A DNA stretch of 64,000 bases. It comes from Methanobacteriales archaeon HGW-Methanobacteriales-1. Lineage in GTDB: Archaea > Methanobacteriota > Methanobacteria > Methanobacteriales > Methanobacteriaceae. The translations under genes were made by a program, and so were the position numbers. The notes beneath the pieces were generated by a model. The model had not been told where the DNA came from. It made no database searches and was given only the letters and a program-made list of their open reading frames with translations. Below, in pieces: positions 1 through 9,388 of this stretch (position 1 is the stretch's first letter; every line of letters begins with the position of its first letter). The stretch lies in contig PGYO01000001.1 of assembly GCA_002839705.1 (NCBI GenBank), positions 248,001-312,000 on the forward strand, written 5' to 3'.

Positions 1-2
1 CT

Positions 3-440
3 CTTTTTGAAAAAGTTATGAGCATGGTGGAAGAAGCTGAAAAAACCAGTGATTTCATTATCTTTGTTCTGGTACATCCCAAAGACTACAAGGACGCTGT
101 AAAGAATGCAGGTAACATTGCAGTTACTGTTGGAGATAGATTGAAACTGGATCACGCGCCATTGGTTGCGGTTCGTAATGATCTTTTCACGAGACCAGGT
201 AGCTTTGAATTAAATATAATATACTCCGATGAGATTTTAGAAGAATCTCCTTATAATGTAAATATAACTATTAATGATCATGACTATTCCTTTGTAAAAA
301 AGAACTCCCGAAACATTGCCAGTACCATAGCTGCTAGACTTGGAACCTGGAAATTTCCTATAGTATCTGTAAAACCCAGTATGCTCATGGAAAAACCAGG
401 ACAGTTTGATATAATCTTAGAAAAGGGAGGAAATGATTAA
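3..440 (+). CDS. Conserved methanogen protein with internal duplication (5' end outside window)
   Basis: The reading frame is open to the left edge and the first ATG (18) has no ribosome binding site, so the true start probably lies upstream and the gene is partial here. Counting from that ATG, the protein contains two similar halves: residues about 23-69 and about 89-134 share the pattern DY..V(K)..(N)IA.T...RL...P.V.V......PG.F...I. No catalytic motif or membrane segment is visible. Its stop overlaps the next gene's start (TAATG at 438-442), so the two are translationally coupled. It may belong to one of the small methanogen DUF families (DUF2120 comes to mind), but I cannot confirm that, and the function is unknown. 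Confidence 0.75.
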   Translation, partial: LFEKVMSMVEEAEKTSDFIIFVLVHPKDYKDAVKNAGNIAVTVGDRLKLDHAPLVAVRNDLFTRPGSFELNIIYSDEILEESPYNVNITINDHDYSFVKKNSRNIASTIAARLGTWKFPIVSVKPSMLMEKPGQFDIILEKGGND

Positions 441-1645
441 TGGTAGCAGACTATTTTTTAAGGGCGCTATCTGGGTTTTTTCTCAAACATAAGGTACTGA
501 GTATAGGCACTAAGTATTATCCCACGAATAATACCGAAAGGGAATACGTGGAAATGATAAACTACACTCAGACTATGCTTATAGAGATAGAAAAAGCCAA
601 TATTACTACTAATAAGATTTTTGAAAACCTTATTAGTGAGGTTGGGAAGGAAAATATTCCTGATAACAAAAGATTCATTGAAATAAAGCCTGCAGAGGAT
701 CGAGTGGATGAATATGCTCTTTTAAGTAATATTATCATGGGCAGTGATCGTTACTTGTATGTGGAAGTTTTTAATAAAGGACGTATAGTGCAGGAATTTG
801 CAGACATTATTAAACGAGAAAATGGTACTATTGTTGAACAGAGCTTGAGTGAGATTGTTGCTAAGTTGCTTTCTAAAAATGATGCAATAAGAGTAGCTAT
901 TGATCTCATTAGGGTAGGTAACAATAAGGATATTAGTGTTAGGGCCGCTGTGGGAATGACCGGTGCAGCATCCATTGAAAGATCCATCAATTTAAATAGA
1001 GAAATAGGTGAAGTTTCTGGGGTTGGATTTACGAAACTGGGGGGAGAATTTGCTGTTGTTTTTCCTTCAAAATTCTCTAAACTCAAAGGTGAACCTCTTT
1101 TATATGATAACTATCTTTTTATCGATGTTATTGATTCCACTAAATTTATTGATGAAAAAGGTAGAGATCATTTAGTGGAAATAATGAATGACATTAAAGC
1201 ATTCATTGAAAAAGAGTGTAAAGGAAAGATTGAAGGTTATAGGGAAGGTGGTGATGATCTTATAGCTAATTTCCCTACAAAAGATTTGGCTTTAAAAGCA
1301 GGAATTGATTCTGCCTGGCATGCTCTTAATAATGGTGCTAAAATTAGGGCAGGTATAGGTAAAAGTCGAAGAGAGGCTGGTGAAAGAGCTCAGCTTGCTG
1401 ATGGTATCAAACTATGGAATCCTAGTTCATTGATTGTATTTGATGTAGCAGATGGAGTATATGGTTATTTTATTCCATCAGAATTTGCAAGATCAATTAT
1501 GGATTTTGTTTTGCATAAAAAATCAAAAGCATTTTTAATATTCTTGCTGGTATTCTTTGCTACAGTTATAGGTTGGAATATAGGATATTGGCAGTTTGGA
1601 ATAGTAGCAATTTTCCTAGCTGTACTCTACGCTATTACTACCTAA
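440..1645 (+). CDS. Membrane-anchored protein with tandem palm domains, GTP cyclohydrolase III / GGDD type
   Basis: The 401-residue product ends in two hydrophobic helices (about 363-380 and 383-400), so the soluble part is tethered by its C-terminus. Residues about 222-340 look like a nucleotide-binding palm domain: D229 and D232 in FIDVIDST, GGDD at 270-273, then a RAGIG.....A..RA..AD segment strongly reminiscent of archaeal GTP cyclohydrolase III and related GGDN/GGDEF-fold proteins. Residues about 100-215 appear to be a degenerate first copy (a matching VRAAVGMTGAASIER segment but no GGDD). GTP cyclohydrolase III itself has two tandem domains but no membrane anchor. Function is inferred only: nucleotide cyclase, cyclohydrolase or sensor. 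Coupled to the preceding gene by a 1-base overlap. Confidence 0.75.
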   Translation: MVADYFLRALSGFFLKHKVLSIGTKYYPTNNTEREYVEMINYTQTMLIEIEKANITTNKIFENLISEVGKENIPDNKRFIEIKPAEDRVDEYALLSNIIMGSDRYLYVEVFNKGRIVQEFADIIKRENGTIVEQSLSEIVAKLLSKNDAIRVAIDLIRVGNNKDISVRAAVGMTGAASIERSINLNREIGEVSGVGFTKLGGEFAVVFPSKFSKLKGEPLLYDNYLFIDVIDSTKFIDEKGRDHLVEIMNDIKAFIEKECKGKIEGYREGGDDLIANFPTKDLALKAGIDSAWHALNNGAKIRAGIGKSRREAGERAQLADGIKLWNPSSLIVFDVADGVYGYFIPSEFARSIMDFVLHKKSKAFLIFLLVFFATVIGWNIGYWQFGIVAIFLAVLYAITT

Positions 1646-1694
1646 AGGTAACCTTTTTAAGGAGATAAATACAAAATTTATATATGGAGGTAGC

Positions 1695-2042
1695 ATGAGG
1701 CCCGAGACTGAAGGAAAAATAATTGTTGGTTTAATAATTTCCTTGATTGCATTTGGTTGTGGCTCTGGTGTGGGCATAGTGATAGGTATTTCTCAAAATG
1801 ATACCAATTCTCCTTTTTCACTCAATTACAGTCAGCCAAACAGCTCTGATTTTCCAACAACAACCACTAAATCTACAGATATTTCAAACAATTCCCCATC
1901 ACAAGATTCTCAGAGTAGTGATTCTGAAGTGGTTTATGTAAGCAAATCTGGTAGTAACAGTGGGAATAACAATGGAAATACTAATGGGAATAACAAGGAA
2001 AACACTAGTAGCAAGGATAATAATACTAACCCTGGTTACTAG
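1695..2042 (+). CDS. Small membrane-anchored protein with Ser/Asn/Thr-rich outer tail
   Basis: The 115-residue product has one hydrophobic segment near the N-terminus (about residues 9-32, glycine-rich at its end) followed by a low-complexity tail of Ser, Asn, Thr and Gly that should lie outside the membrane. There is no recognisable domain. A GGAGG site at 1686-1690 sits four bases before the ATG, so expression is credible. Such tails are common in surface proteins of Methanobacteriales and are likely glycosylated, but that is inference. It lies just downstream of the GGDD membrane protein and may share its transcript. Confidence 0.65.
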   Translation: MRPETEGKIIVGLIISLIAFGCGSGVGIVIGISQNDTNSPFSLNYSQPNSSDFPTTTTKSTDISNNSPSQDSQSSDSEVVYVSKSGSNSGNNNGNTNGNNKENTSSKDNNTNPGY

Positions 2043-2281
2043 ATATTTTAGGATTATTGAGTCTATTAAAAATATATTTTAAATAAAAAATTAGTTTCAA
2101 ATCTTATTTAAAAATAATTTATTCTCCTACTCAATGTTCTATTATATTTGGATTCTGAATAATGTTTGTTTCAGACTATTCTTAGTGCTTAAAATATCAA
2201 TTTACTATTTAAATCTTATAAATATGGAATTTATTAATTTTTTATTTTTATTAATTTTAAAAAATATTACGGTGAATTATC

Positions 2282-3523
2282 ATGAAAATTATTAGTGGTG
2301 GTGTTTGTGCTGTGGATGGAGTTTTGGCTTCTGGGGCACAGAAAGGAAAATATGGTGTGGGAATTATCTTTAATGAAAAAAGCAATGCTGCAGCGGTATT
2401 CACATCAAATAAAGTAGTTGCAGCTCCAGTTATTATTACAAAAAAGTCAATTGAAAATGGCCATATTTCAGCAATAGTGGCCAATAGTGGTAATGCAAAT
2501 TGTTTCACTGGTGAGAATGGTATTTCAAATGCATTGCATATGGCAAAAACGGTTTCTAACTTTTTAAAAATTGATTCTAACGATGTAGGGGTGGGATCCA
2601 CAGGGGTAATTGGTCGGGAAATGCCTATGGAAATAATAAATCCTTTAATTGATGAGTCTTTAAAAACTCTGGAGAATTCATCTGAAGGATCTTCACGAGC
2701 TGCAGAGGCCATAATGACCACTGATACATTTTCTAAAGAATTTGCTGTGGAGACTACTCTTAAAGATGGAAGTATTGTCAAAATTGGTGGCATGACTAAG
2801 GGTTCGGGTATGATTGCACCTAATATGGGGACTATGCTTTCTTATATGACCACTGATGTTAAGGCATCACCTGAAGACCTCCATAAAGCTCTTAAAGAGG
2901 CTGTGGAGCAAAGTTTTAATATGGTTATAGTGGATGGCGATGAAAGTACCAATGATATGCTGGTTATAATGGCTAATGGGAAGTCTGGAAAGATTGATGA
3001 AAATTTCCAGGAAGCATTGAATTTCCTTTGTCAGATGCTAGCGAAAATGATGGCTAAAGATGGGGAGGGAGCTACTAAATTCATGGAAGTTGAAGTTAAA
3101 AATGCAGATTCTATAGAAGATGCTCGACTGGCTGCAAAATCAATTGTGAAATCTCCTTTAGTTAAAACTGCATTGTTCGGTGCAGATCCTAACTGGGGCC
3201 GTATTGTTGCGGCTGCAGGATATTCTGGAGCTAAAATGGATGAAAAAATTATCAGTGTTTCTTTAAAATTATTAAAATCTTTTTCAATAACAGAATTGGT
3301 ATTGGAAGATTATTCAGATATTGAAAATCAAGTTAAAATAGTCGATAAAGGTAATGTGTTGGCCTTTGAAAATACAAAAGAACTATCTGATGCAGAAACT
3401 ATAATGAAAAACAAGGATATAAAAATTATTGTTGATTTAGGATTAGGCCAGTATTCTGCCACGGCTTATGGCTGTGATTTAAGTTATGATTATGTAAAAA
3501 TTAATGCGGAATATACAACCTAG
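2282..3523 (+). CDS. argJ: Bifunctional ornithine acetyltransferase / N-acetylglutamate synthase
   Basis: ArgJ moves the acetyl group from N-acetylornithine to glutamate (and may also use acetyl-CoA), recycling acetyl groups in arginine synthesis. The 413-residue protein has the family's usual length. The self-cleavage region [14 protein letters not shown] is present, with the predicted nucleophile Thr184; the residue before it is Gly where many homologues have Ala. The C-terminal half carries GADPNWGRI and ends with a DLGLGQ..A.A.GCDL segment typical of ArgJ. GGTGA upstream fits the ATG. It is followed after 114 bases by argB in the same direction, so the two probably form one arginine unit. 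Confidence 0.95.
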   Translation: MKIISGGVCAVDGVLASGAQKGKYGVGIIFNEKSNAAAVFTSNKVVAAPVIITKKSIENGHISAIVANSGNANCFTGENGISNALHMAKTVSNFLKIDSNDVGVGSTGVIGREMPMEIINPLIDESLKTLENSSEGSSRAAEAIMTTDTFSKEFAVETTLKDGSIVKIGGMTKGSGMIAPNMGTMLSYMTTDVKASPEDLHKALKEAVEQSFNMVIVDGDESTNDMLVIMANGKSGKIDENFQEALNFLCQMLAKMMAKDGEGATKFMEVEVKNADSIEDARLAAKSIVKSPLVKTALFGADPNWGRIVAAAGYSGAKMDEKIISVSLKLLKSFSITELVLEDYSDIENQVKIVDKGNVLAFENTKELSDAETIMKNKDIKIIVDLGLGQYSATAYGCDLSYDYVKINAEYTT

Positions 3524-3637
3524 GTTATAAGATTTCTAACGCAAAGTCTTTAAACTTTTATTTGAAGTTTAATATTTATTTAATTTCATAATCAATTATT
3601 CATATAAATTATTATTGTTACTATAGAAGGTATCTAA

Positions 3638-4519
3638 ATGAAAACAGTGAATATTTTGGTGGAAGCCCTGCCTTATATTAAAAAATTCCACGAAAAAAAG
3701 ATCATGATAAAGTATGGTGGCCATGCCATGATTGATGAAAAGGCCATGGAATCTACAGCCAGAGATACAGTTCTCTTGAAATATGTAGGTATGGAACCGG
3801 TGGTAGTACATGGTGGAGGTCCAGAAATATCTAGATCCATGAATAAAATGGGTAAAGAGCCTAAATTTATTGAAGGACTACGTATAACTGATGAAGAAAC
3901 CATGGAAATCGTGAAAATGGTTTTAGTTGGAAAAATTAATACTAGTATAGTATCTAATATTTGTTTACATGGTGGTAAAGGTGTAGGATTGTCTGGAAAG
4001 GACAGCGGACTTATTAAGGCACGAAAAAAAGCACCACATGTATTTAAAAATATTGAAACTGGTGAGGAAAGACAGATTGATTTGGGATTGGTTGGTGAAA
4101 TAGAATCAATTAATACTGAAATTATTGAAATGCTAACTAATAATAATTATATTCCTATTATTTCTCCTATTGGTGTTGATAATACAGGCAATACTTTAAA
4201 TTTAAATGCAGATACGGTTGCGGGTGATATTGCTTCAAAAATAGATGCTGAAAAGTTAATCGTTTTAACCGATGTGCCGGGAATTTTAGAAGATCCTAAA
4301 GATCCAGAATCACTGATAAAGAAGATAAACATTGATGAAATCAGTGAACTGGTGAAAGATGGCATTATTAAAGATGGAATGCTTCCTAAAACTATGACTT
4401 GCATCCAGGCCATACAAGAAGGTGTTTCTTCGGCTCATATTATTGATGGAAGAGTGGAACATTCGATATTACTGGAAATATTCACTAAAAAAGGAATAGG
4501 GACTATGATAACCAAGTAA
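3638..4519 (+). CDS. argB: Acetylglutamate kinase
   Basis: ArgB phosphorylates N-acetylglutamate with ATP, the second step of arginine synthesis, in the cytoplasm. The 293-residue protein belongs to the amino acid kinase family: the N-terminal IKYGGHAM segment holds the phosphate-binding lysine (K25), VVHGGGPEI follows, and the later [10 protein letters not shown] and LTDVPGI segments are characteristic. Length is normal for the family. It follows argJ directly. A GAAGGT site about eight bases before the ATG supports the start. Confidence 0.95.
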   Translation: MKTVNILVEALPYIKKFHEKKIMIKYGGHAMIDEKAMESTARDTVLLKYVGMEPVVVHGGGPEISRSMNKMGKEPKFIEGLRITDEETMEIVKMVLVGKINTSIVSNICLHGGKGVGLSGKDSGLIKARKKAPHVFKNIETGEERQIDLGLVGEIESINTEIIEMLTNNNYIPIISPIGVDNTGNTLNLNADTVAGDIASKIDAEKLIVLTDVPGILEDPKDPESLIKKINIDEISELVKDGIIKDGMLPKTMTCIQAIQEGVSSAHIIDGRVEHSILLEIFTKKGIGTMITK

Positions 4520-4631
4520 TCATGTTATTTGATTTTTAGTTTATTAAAATAATTAAATTAATAAAATTAAAGAATCAATAAACTTATTTTATCTAAATTT
4601 TAATTTTTTTTTTAAATAATTACAATTTAAA

Positions 4632-5624
4632 TTAAATATTAATATTTTTTATAACTTCTCTAGTCATTTCCATGGTTTTGGAGCTACCACCTAAATCTGG
4701 AGTTAAAACTTTTCCTTCTTTTAGAACTTTAAGCAATGAATTTTCAACCAAATTCGCACTTTCTAATTCTCCGAGGTGTTTAAGCATCATAACGGTTGAT
4801 AGAATCATTCCTGATGGGTTAGCTATTCCTTTACCCGCAATATCTGGTGCTGAACCATGAACTGGCTCAAAAAGTCCATTATTTTCACCTATATTTGCGG
4901 AAGGTGTCATTCCAAGCCCACCTACCAAACCAGCTCCCTCATCAGATAGTATATCTCCAAAAAGATTGGTGGTAACCACTACATCGAAAATATGGGGTTT
5001 TGTTATGAAATACATGGCCGTAGCATCTACATAATAATCATTTGATTTTATTTCGGGATAATTGTTAGCAGTATTGTAAAATGCTTCTTTGAACAACCCG
5101 TCTGTTTTTTTAAGTACATTTGCTTTATGGACGGCAGTAACTTTATTTCTATTATTGGTTTTAGCATATTCAAAAGCAAATTTGCAGATGCGGATTGAAG
5201 CATTTTTAGTAATTAATCGGGTGGCATTGGCCCCATCTGGTGTGTATTCTTCTAATCCAGAATACAATCCTTCAGTGTTTTCTCTAACTATTACAAAATC
5301 CAGGTCTTGGTATAGAGAATTAATTCCTGGAATGGATTTAATTGGCCGTAAATTTGCAAAAAGATCTAAATTTTTTCTAAGTATTATTATGGAACTTTTT
5401 TGACCAGGTGCGCTGGTAACGGCCCCAAAAAGCGTTGCATCTGTTTTTTTTGCAATTTTTATTGTTTCATCAGGTATACTTGTTCCATTTTTTTGAAAAC
5501 ATTCATTTCCTGCTTCGGCTATTTTATATTCTAAATTCAATTCTAATGAATCTAAAACTGAAATAGCTGCTTCCATTACTTCTTTTCCAATACCATCGCC
5601 AGATATAACTGTAATTTTTTTCAT
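4632..5624 (-). CDS. leuB: Isopropylmalate / homoisocitrate dehydrogenase family enzyme
   Basis: This is a 330-residue NAD-dependent beta-decarboxylating dehydrogenase. It shows ISGDGIG near the N-terminus, LRKNLDLFANLRP, VIVRENTEGLYSG, the catalytic Lys region AVHKANVL, the metal-binding LFGDILSDEGAGLVGG, and the nucleotide-binding EPVHGSAPDIAGKGIANP. Methanogens carry two close paralogues: LeuB for leucine and AksF for the 2-oxosuberate chain of coenzyme B. Residue patterns such as DYY.DA..MY.ITKP look nearer to LeuB, but sequence reading alone cannot settle the substrate. It converges with argB. Confidence 0.8.
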   Translation of the reverse strand: MKKITVISGDGIGKEVMEAAISVLDSLELNLEYKIAEAGNECFQKNGTSIPDETIKIAKKTDATLFGAVTSAPGQKSSIIILRKNLDLFANLRPIKSIPGINSLYQDLDFVIVRENTEGLYSGLEEYTPDGANATRLITKNASIRICKFAFEYAKTNNRNKVTAVHKANVLKKTDGLFKEAFYNTANNYPEIKSNDYYVDATAMYFITKPHIFDVVVTTNLFGDILSDEGAGLVGGLGMTPSANIGENNGLFEPVHGSAPDIAGKGIANPSGMILSTVMMLKHLGELESANLVENSLLKVLKEGKVLTPDLGGSSKTMEMTREVIKNINI

Positions 5625-5969
5625 TTAGAACACCGATTTTTAAAAATGAATAATAAATGTTTTGTTAAATGTAAATTATATATGTTTATAAAAATATAAT
5701 TAAGTTAAATATCTTCTATTATAATATAATCTTGGATAATATAATGATTGGGGGATTATTTTTAATAGATATGGTTTCATATATAATAATTTCGTATTAT
5801 ATCTTGAATTACTCTTAGTTTAATCCTTAGGAAGTTTATAATAGATGTATTAGTTCATAGGACCTAGGAAACTTTTCTTGAAGTTTCTTAAAGGTAGGAA
5901 ATATAGATTAATTATAATTTAAAAAGGAAAAAAATTCTTATCAGAATTATAATCAAGAGAGGATTAATT
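5625..5969. other. Intergenic region between divergent leuB and TPR genes
   Basis: This AT-rich spacer must hold the promoters of both divergent genes; several TATA-like runs are present (for example around 5675-5700). The only distinct structure I see is the inverted repeat listed at 5866-5889. No credible small gene. Confidence 0.4.
5866..5889. repeat. Inverted repeat upstream of the TPR gene
   Basis: GAAACTT (5868-5874) and AAGTTTC (5881-5887) are perfect complements around a six-base loop TTCTTG. One G-T and one A-T pair extend the stem outward. It lies about 80 bases before the TPR start and may be an operator or an RNA hairpin in the leader. It has no T-run, so a terminator is less likely. 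Confidence 0.45.
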
Positions 5970-6956
5970 ATGAATGATGTTCTGTCAATATTGGGCTTTA
6001 TGGATGTTTTCACTGGCAGTAAAAAAGGTTCTCTAAAGTATTATGAGAAAAAACTCCATGAGTTTCAAGAACAAGAAGCCGAGACATTAATTGATATTGG
6101 TGTCATTTATTTAGAAAAAAATGACATGAAAAATGCTTTGAAAAACTTTAATGATGCTTTAAATGCTTACAAGAAACTTAAATATCATGAAGGAGTAGCT
6201 TATACACTTGATCTAATTGGTGACACCTATTTGTCTGCTAGAAATTGTGAAATGGCTCTAAAAAATTATAAACAATCACGGGAAATTTATGCTAGTATGG
6301 GTTCTCATTTAGAAGATGAAATGAGTGAAAAAATCGATGAAGTAGGTCAAATAAATGATTCCATGGATATTGATGCTGATTTAGTAGATTTTGGAGAAGA
6401 TAATAACTCAGTTCATCAGAAAGAATATTTTGATGGCGATTATTTTGATGAAGATCCCTTGGATGATGCAAATACTACTGGTGAAATTTTAGATGGCTCT
6501 TCTAAATCTGAGAAGATATCTATGAAAAAGATTGCCAAAAAGTTAGAAGAATCGATAATGCTTCTTGAAAATTCTGATACTTATTCAATTTACTATAAAG
6601 ATTCTAAAGATGAGGGCATGGAATACCTTAAAGAGGCATTATTAACTGCGGAAGTGATTGATGATACTGAAGGGCAGGCTACTCTTCATTTAATGATAGG
6701 GGATAATGATTTAAAGGAAAAAAATACATCTCAAGCTTTAAATCACTTTGACCAAGCACGGAAACTCTTTGAAAAAAACAGTAATAAAAAAGGTAAAGCT
6801 ATTGCCATGCTTTTGATGGGTGCTGTTTTTTTTGTTTTGGATGAAAAAGAAGAAATGTATGATTTATTTAAAACCTCTTTCAATTTATTTCATGATATTA
6901 ACTATAAACAAGGAGAAAACGTTGCCAAAGATCTTTTAGGGATGCTTTCTAATTAA
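5970..6956 (+). CDS. Tetratricopeptide repeat protein
   Basis: The 328-residue protein has two TPR units near the N-terminus (about residues 38-110; recognisable as Y.....M..AL..F..AL..Y), an acidic low-complexity linker (about 115-180, rich in Asp and Glu), and two to three further TPR-like units from about 215 to the end. It has no signal peptide or membrane helix, so it is a cytoplasmic scaffold for protein contacts; the partner is unknown. A strong GAGAGGAT site precedes the ATG. A HEAT-repeat protein follows in the same direction. Confidence 0.8.
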   Translation: MNDVLSILGFMDVFTGSKKGSLKYYEKKLHEFQEQEAETLIDIGVIYLEKNDMKNALKNFNDALNAYKKLKYHEGVAYTLDLIGDTYLSARNCEMALKNYKQSREIYASMGSHLEDEMSEKIDEVGQINDSMDIDADLVDFGEDNNSVHQKEYFDGDYFDEDPLDDANTTGEILDGSSKSEKISMKKIAKKLEESIMLLENSDTYSIYYKDSKDEGMEYLKEALLTAEVIDDTEGQATLHLMIGDNDLKEKNTSQALNHFDQARKLFEKNSNKKGKAIAMLLMGAVFFVLDEKEEMYDLFKTSFNLFHDINYKQGENVAKDLLGMLSN

Positions 6957-7135
6957 TAAATAATTCATGATGGTTTAATATTCCTGTCAAAAATAAATAT
7001 TAATTATTTAAATTATCATTATTAGAAAATTTATTAATTATGGTCTAATATAGAAAAATCTTTTATAAAAAGGATACAATATAATATTATATTAAATTTC
7101 TATATTGCTATCATTATTAATATCGAGGTGAAAAA

Positions 7136-7699
7136 ATGGAGAAAAAAGAGAATGTGATTAGACTCATCGAATCTTTACAGGAAGATGATGAACACGTTAG
7201 AGTGCAGGTTATTGAGCTTTTAGAAGAAATTGGAAATCCTGCTGTTGATCCACTTATTGAAGCCCTTGATAGTCCGAATAAATATGTTAGAATGGGTGCT
7301 GCTAAGGCTTTAGGGGTTATTGGTGATTCTAAAGCTATTGGACCATTGATTAAAACTTTAAAAGATGACAATAAGTGGGTTCGCCGAGATGCTTCAGGTG
7401 CTTTGGCTCAAATGGGAACTGATGCTGCTGAACCTTTGATAAATATTCTTTCAGATGATGATTGGAAAGTCAGAGGCGCGGCTACTTGGGCTTTAGGTAA
7501 TATTAAAGATTCTAGGGCAGTTGAACCTTTAATTGGTGTTTTAAATGATGAAAGTGGATTCGTAAGGGGTGGTGCTACCTGGGCTTTAGGTAATATCGGT
7601 GGTGAAAAAGCTGAAATTGCTTTAAAAGAAGTTGCTAAGGGTGAAGGAACATATACTAAAAAAGTTGCTTCTAATTATTTAAATAAAGATGATAACTAA
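7136..7699 (+). CDS. HEAT-repeat protein (PBS lyase-type repeats)
   Basis: The 187-residue protein is built almost entirely from five to six HEAT-like repeats of about 31 residues. Each follows a pattern like V.PLI..L.D....VR..A..ALG.IGD, clearest in ALDSPNKYVRMGAAKALGVI and the two near-identical ATWALGNI units. Proteins of this kind are helical solenoids that bind other proteins; the name PBS lyase refers only to repeat type. GAGGTGA upstream of the ATG is a strong ribosome site. A similar gene sits next to mdh in related Methanobacteriales, as I recall. Confidence 0.88.
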   Translation: MEKKENVIRLIESLQEDDEHVRVQVIELLEEIGNPAVDPLIEALDSPNKYVRMGAAKALGVIGDSKAIGPLIKTLKDDNKWVRRDASGALAQMGTDAAEPLINILSDDDWKVRGAATWALGNIKDSRAVEPLIGVLNDESGFVRGGATWALGNIGGEKAEIALKEVAKGEGTYTKKVASNYLNKDDN

Positions 7700-7744
7700 T
7701 TATTTTTATCATCTTAATTTTAATTTATTATATTATCTTATTTG

Positions 7745-7765
7745 AGCCCTAATGGCTTTTTAAAT
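7745..7765 (+). terminator. Possible terminator after the HEAT gene
   Basis: AGCC (7745-7748) and GGCT (7754-7757) form a short hairpin with a five-base loop, followed by TTTTTAAATTTTT. The stem is only four pairs, so the call is weak. Confidence 0.3.
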
Positions 7766-7923
7766 TTTTAATTTGTTTAAAGTACCTAATTTTCAGGGCT
7801 AAATAAAATTAAGATTAATTTATAAATTTCTATTATTTATTGGGCATTATTATTAAATATCTAACTCATCTTAATTTACTAAATTTATAGATAATAACTT
7901 AATTAACCTAAGCAGGTGTTTAT

Positions 7924-8871
7924 TTGAAAGTAAGTGTAATTGGAGCTTCAGGAAAGGTTGGAAGTTCAGCTGCCTTTTGTTTGGCAGAGGAATATTCACT
8001 CAGAGAGTTGGTCCTTGTTTCTAGAGAAGAAAGTTTAGATAAGATTAAAGGGGAAGCTATGGACATGTATGATGCTTTAGCAGCAAAAGATGTTCATGTT
8101 GATATTAAATCAACTAGTAATCTGGAAGATTTGGCTGGTTCTAATATTATTGTTTTGACATCAGGTGTTGCTCGAAAAGAAGGCATGTCCAGGATGGATT
8201 TGGCTATTCCTAATGCTAAAATTGTTGCAAAATATGCGAAAGCAGTTGCTAAATATGCTCCCGATTCTATATTGCTTGTAGTGAGTAATCCTGTGGATAT
8301 AATGACTCATGTGGCTTTAAAAGCTTCTGGAATGGATAAAAATCGAGTTATTGGTTTGGGAAATCACCTGGACTCTTTGCGTCTTAAAACTTTCATTGCC
8401 CGCCACTTCAATATAAATGTTAGTGAAGTAAGATCCAGGGTTATTGGAGAACATGGGGCAAATATGGTTCCTCTTTTAAGTTCAACATCTATTGGTGGTA
8501 TTTTACTCAAATATTTCTCTAATTATCATGATTTTGATATGGGGAATATTATAGGGAAGGTTAAAAGTGCAGGGGAAGAAGTAATTATTAGAAAAGGAGC
8601 AACTGAATTTGGCCCAGCCTATGCAATTTCTAATATTGTAACTACCATCTTAAATGATCAAAAAAGAATTTTAACAGTAAGCGCTTACCTTGATGGTGAA
8701 ATTGAGGGTGTTAAAGGTGTATGTCTGGGAGTACCTGCTAAAGTCGGTGCGAAGGGTATCGAAGAGATCATTCCTATAAAAATGAGTGATTATGAAATTA
8801 AAGCTTTTCTTAAAGCTGCTGATGTGGTTAAATCTTTAACTGATGATGTTTTTAAAGCGGCAGACATATAA
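7924..8871 (+). CDS. mdh: Malate dehydrogenase (LDH-like type)
   Basis: It interconverts malate and oxaloacetate with NAD(P)H, in the reductive branch of the incomplete citric acid cycle of methanogens. The 315-residue protein has an N-terminal Rossmann motif (GASGKVGSSAA), SNPVD, GLGNHLDSLRLK with the substrate Arg, and the catalytic His in VIGEHGANMVPL. The start is TTG at 7924, five bases after an AGGTG site at 7914-7918; no ATG fits. Transcribed alone, with a long spacer behind it. Confidence 0.93.
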   Translation: MKVSVIGASGKVGSSAAFCLAEEYSLRELVLVSREESLDKIKGEAMDMYDALAAKDVHVDIKSTSNLEDLAGSNIIVLTSGVARKEGMSRMDLAIPNAKIVAKYAKAVAKYAPDSILLVVSNPVDIMTHVALKASGMDKNRVIGLGNHLDSLRLKTFIARHFNINVSEVRSRVIGEHGANMVPLLSSTSIGGILLKYFSNYHDFDMGNIIGKVKSAGEEVIIRKGATEFGPAYAISNIVTTILNDQKRILTVSAYLDGEIEGVKGVCLGVPAKVGAKGIEEIIPIKMSDYEIKAFLKAADVVKSLTDDVFKAADI

Positions 8872-9388
8872 TTATTTATTTTTTTTATTTAATTTATATT
8901 TGATATTAAATACGCGGATATCAATATACTATTTTTCTTAAATCTCCATTAGAATAATATCTTTTTTCCATAAAGGGACTGACTAACTTAATTTGAATAA
9001 TGTTTAAAAAAATTTATTATTTTTTGATTTTAAGTTTATTCATATGGCAATTTAAGTATACTTACTCTAGAAAAACGATACTTTCTATGTATTTTGTTTA
9101 CTAAATGCTTTAAAAATGGAAGGAAATATTTATATCATCGTTCAGTTATACTGTATTTAATTAACATATTTCTGAACATTGTACATTAATACTGAAATAT
9201 AGAAATCAAAATTCAAAAAATAACTCTAGTCGGCAATGATTTTCCGGTAGCTTTATATAATATAATTTGAATAATATCTCATTACTTAGATTATGATTTT
9301 TTAAAATTACAGCTTATCTCTATCCATAATAGGTAAAGTTCATTCATAATCTTAAAAAAAACCCAGTAAACTTAATAAAGGAGCAAAA
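8872..9388. other. Long intergenic region before the pdxT-glutamate synthase operon
   Basis: AT-rich spacer. A TATA-like element TTTATATAA at 9252-9260, preceded by a purine/GC-containing stretch, is a candidate promoter for the downstream operon and would give a leader of about 100 bases. A 34-codon ORF from ATG 9000 lacks a ribosome site and I do not credit it. No RNA gene recognised. Confidence 0.35.

Noticed and set aside
2257-2793. 178-codon minus-strand ORF
   Set aside because: It lies fully across argJ in another frame, has no family motif, and argJ is unmistakable.
9000-9104. 34-codon ORF in the spacer before pdxT
   Set aside because: No ribosome site, hydrophobic AT-driven composition and no likeness to known miniproteins.
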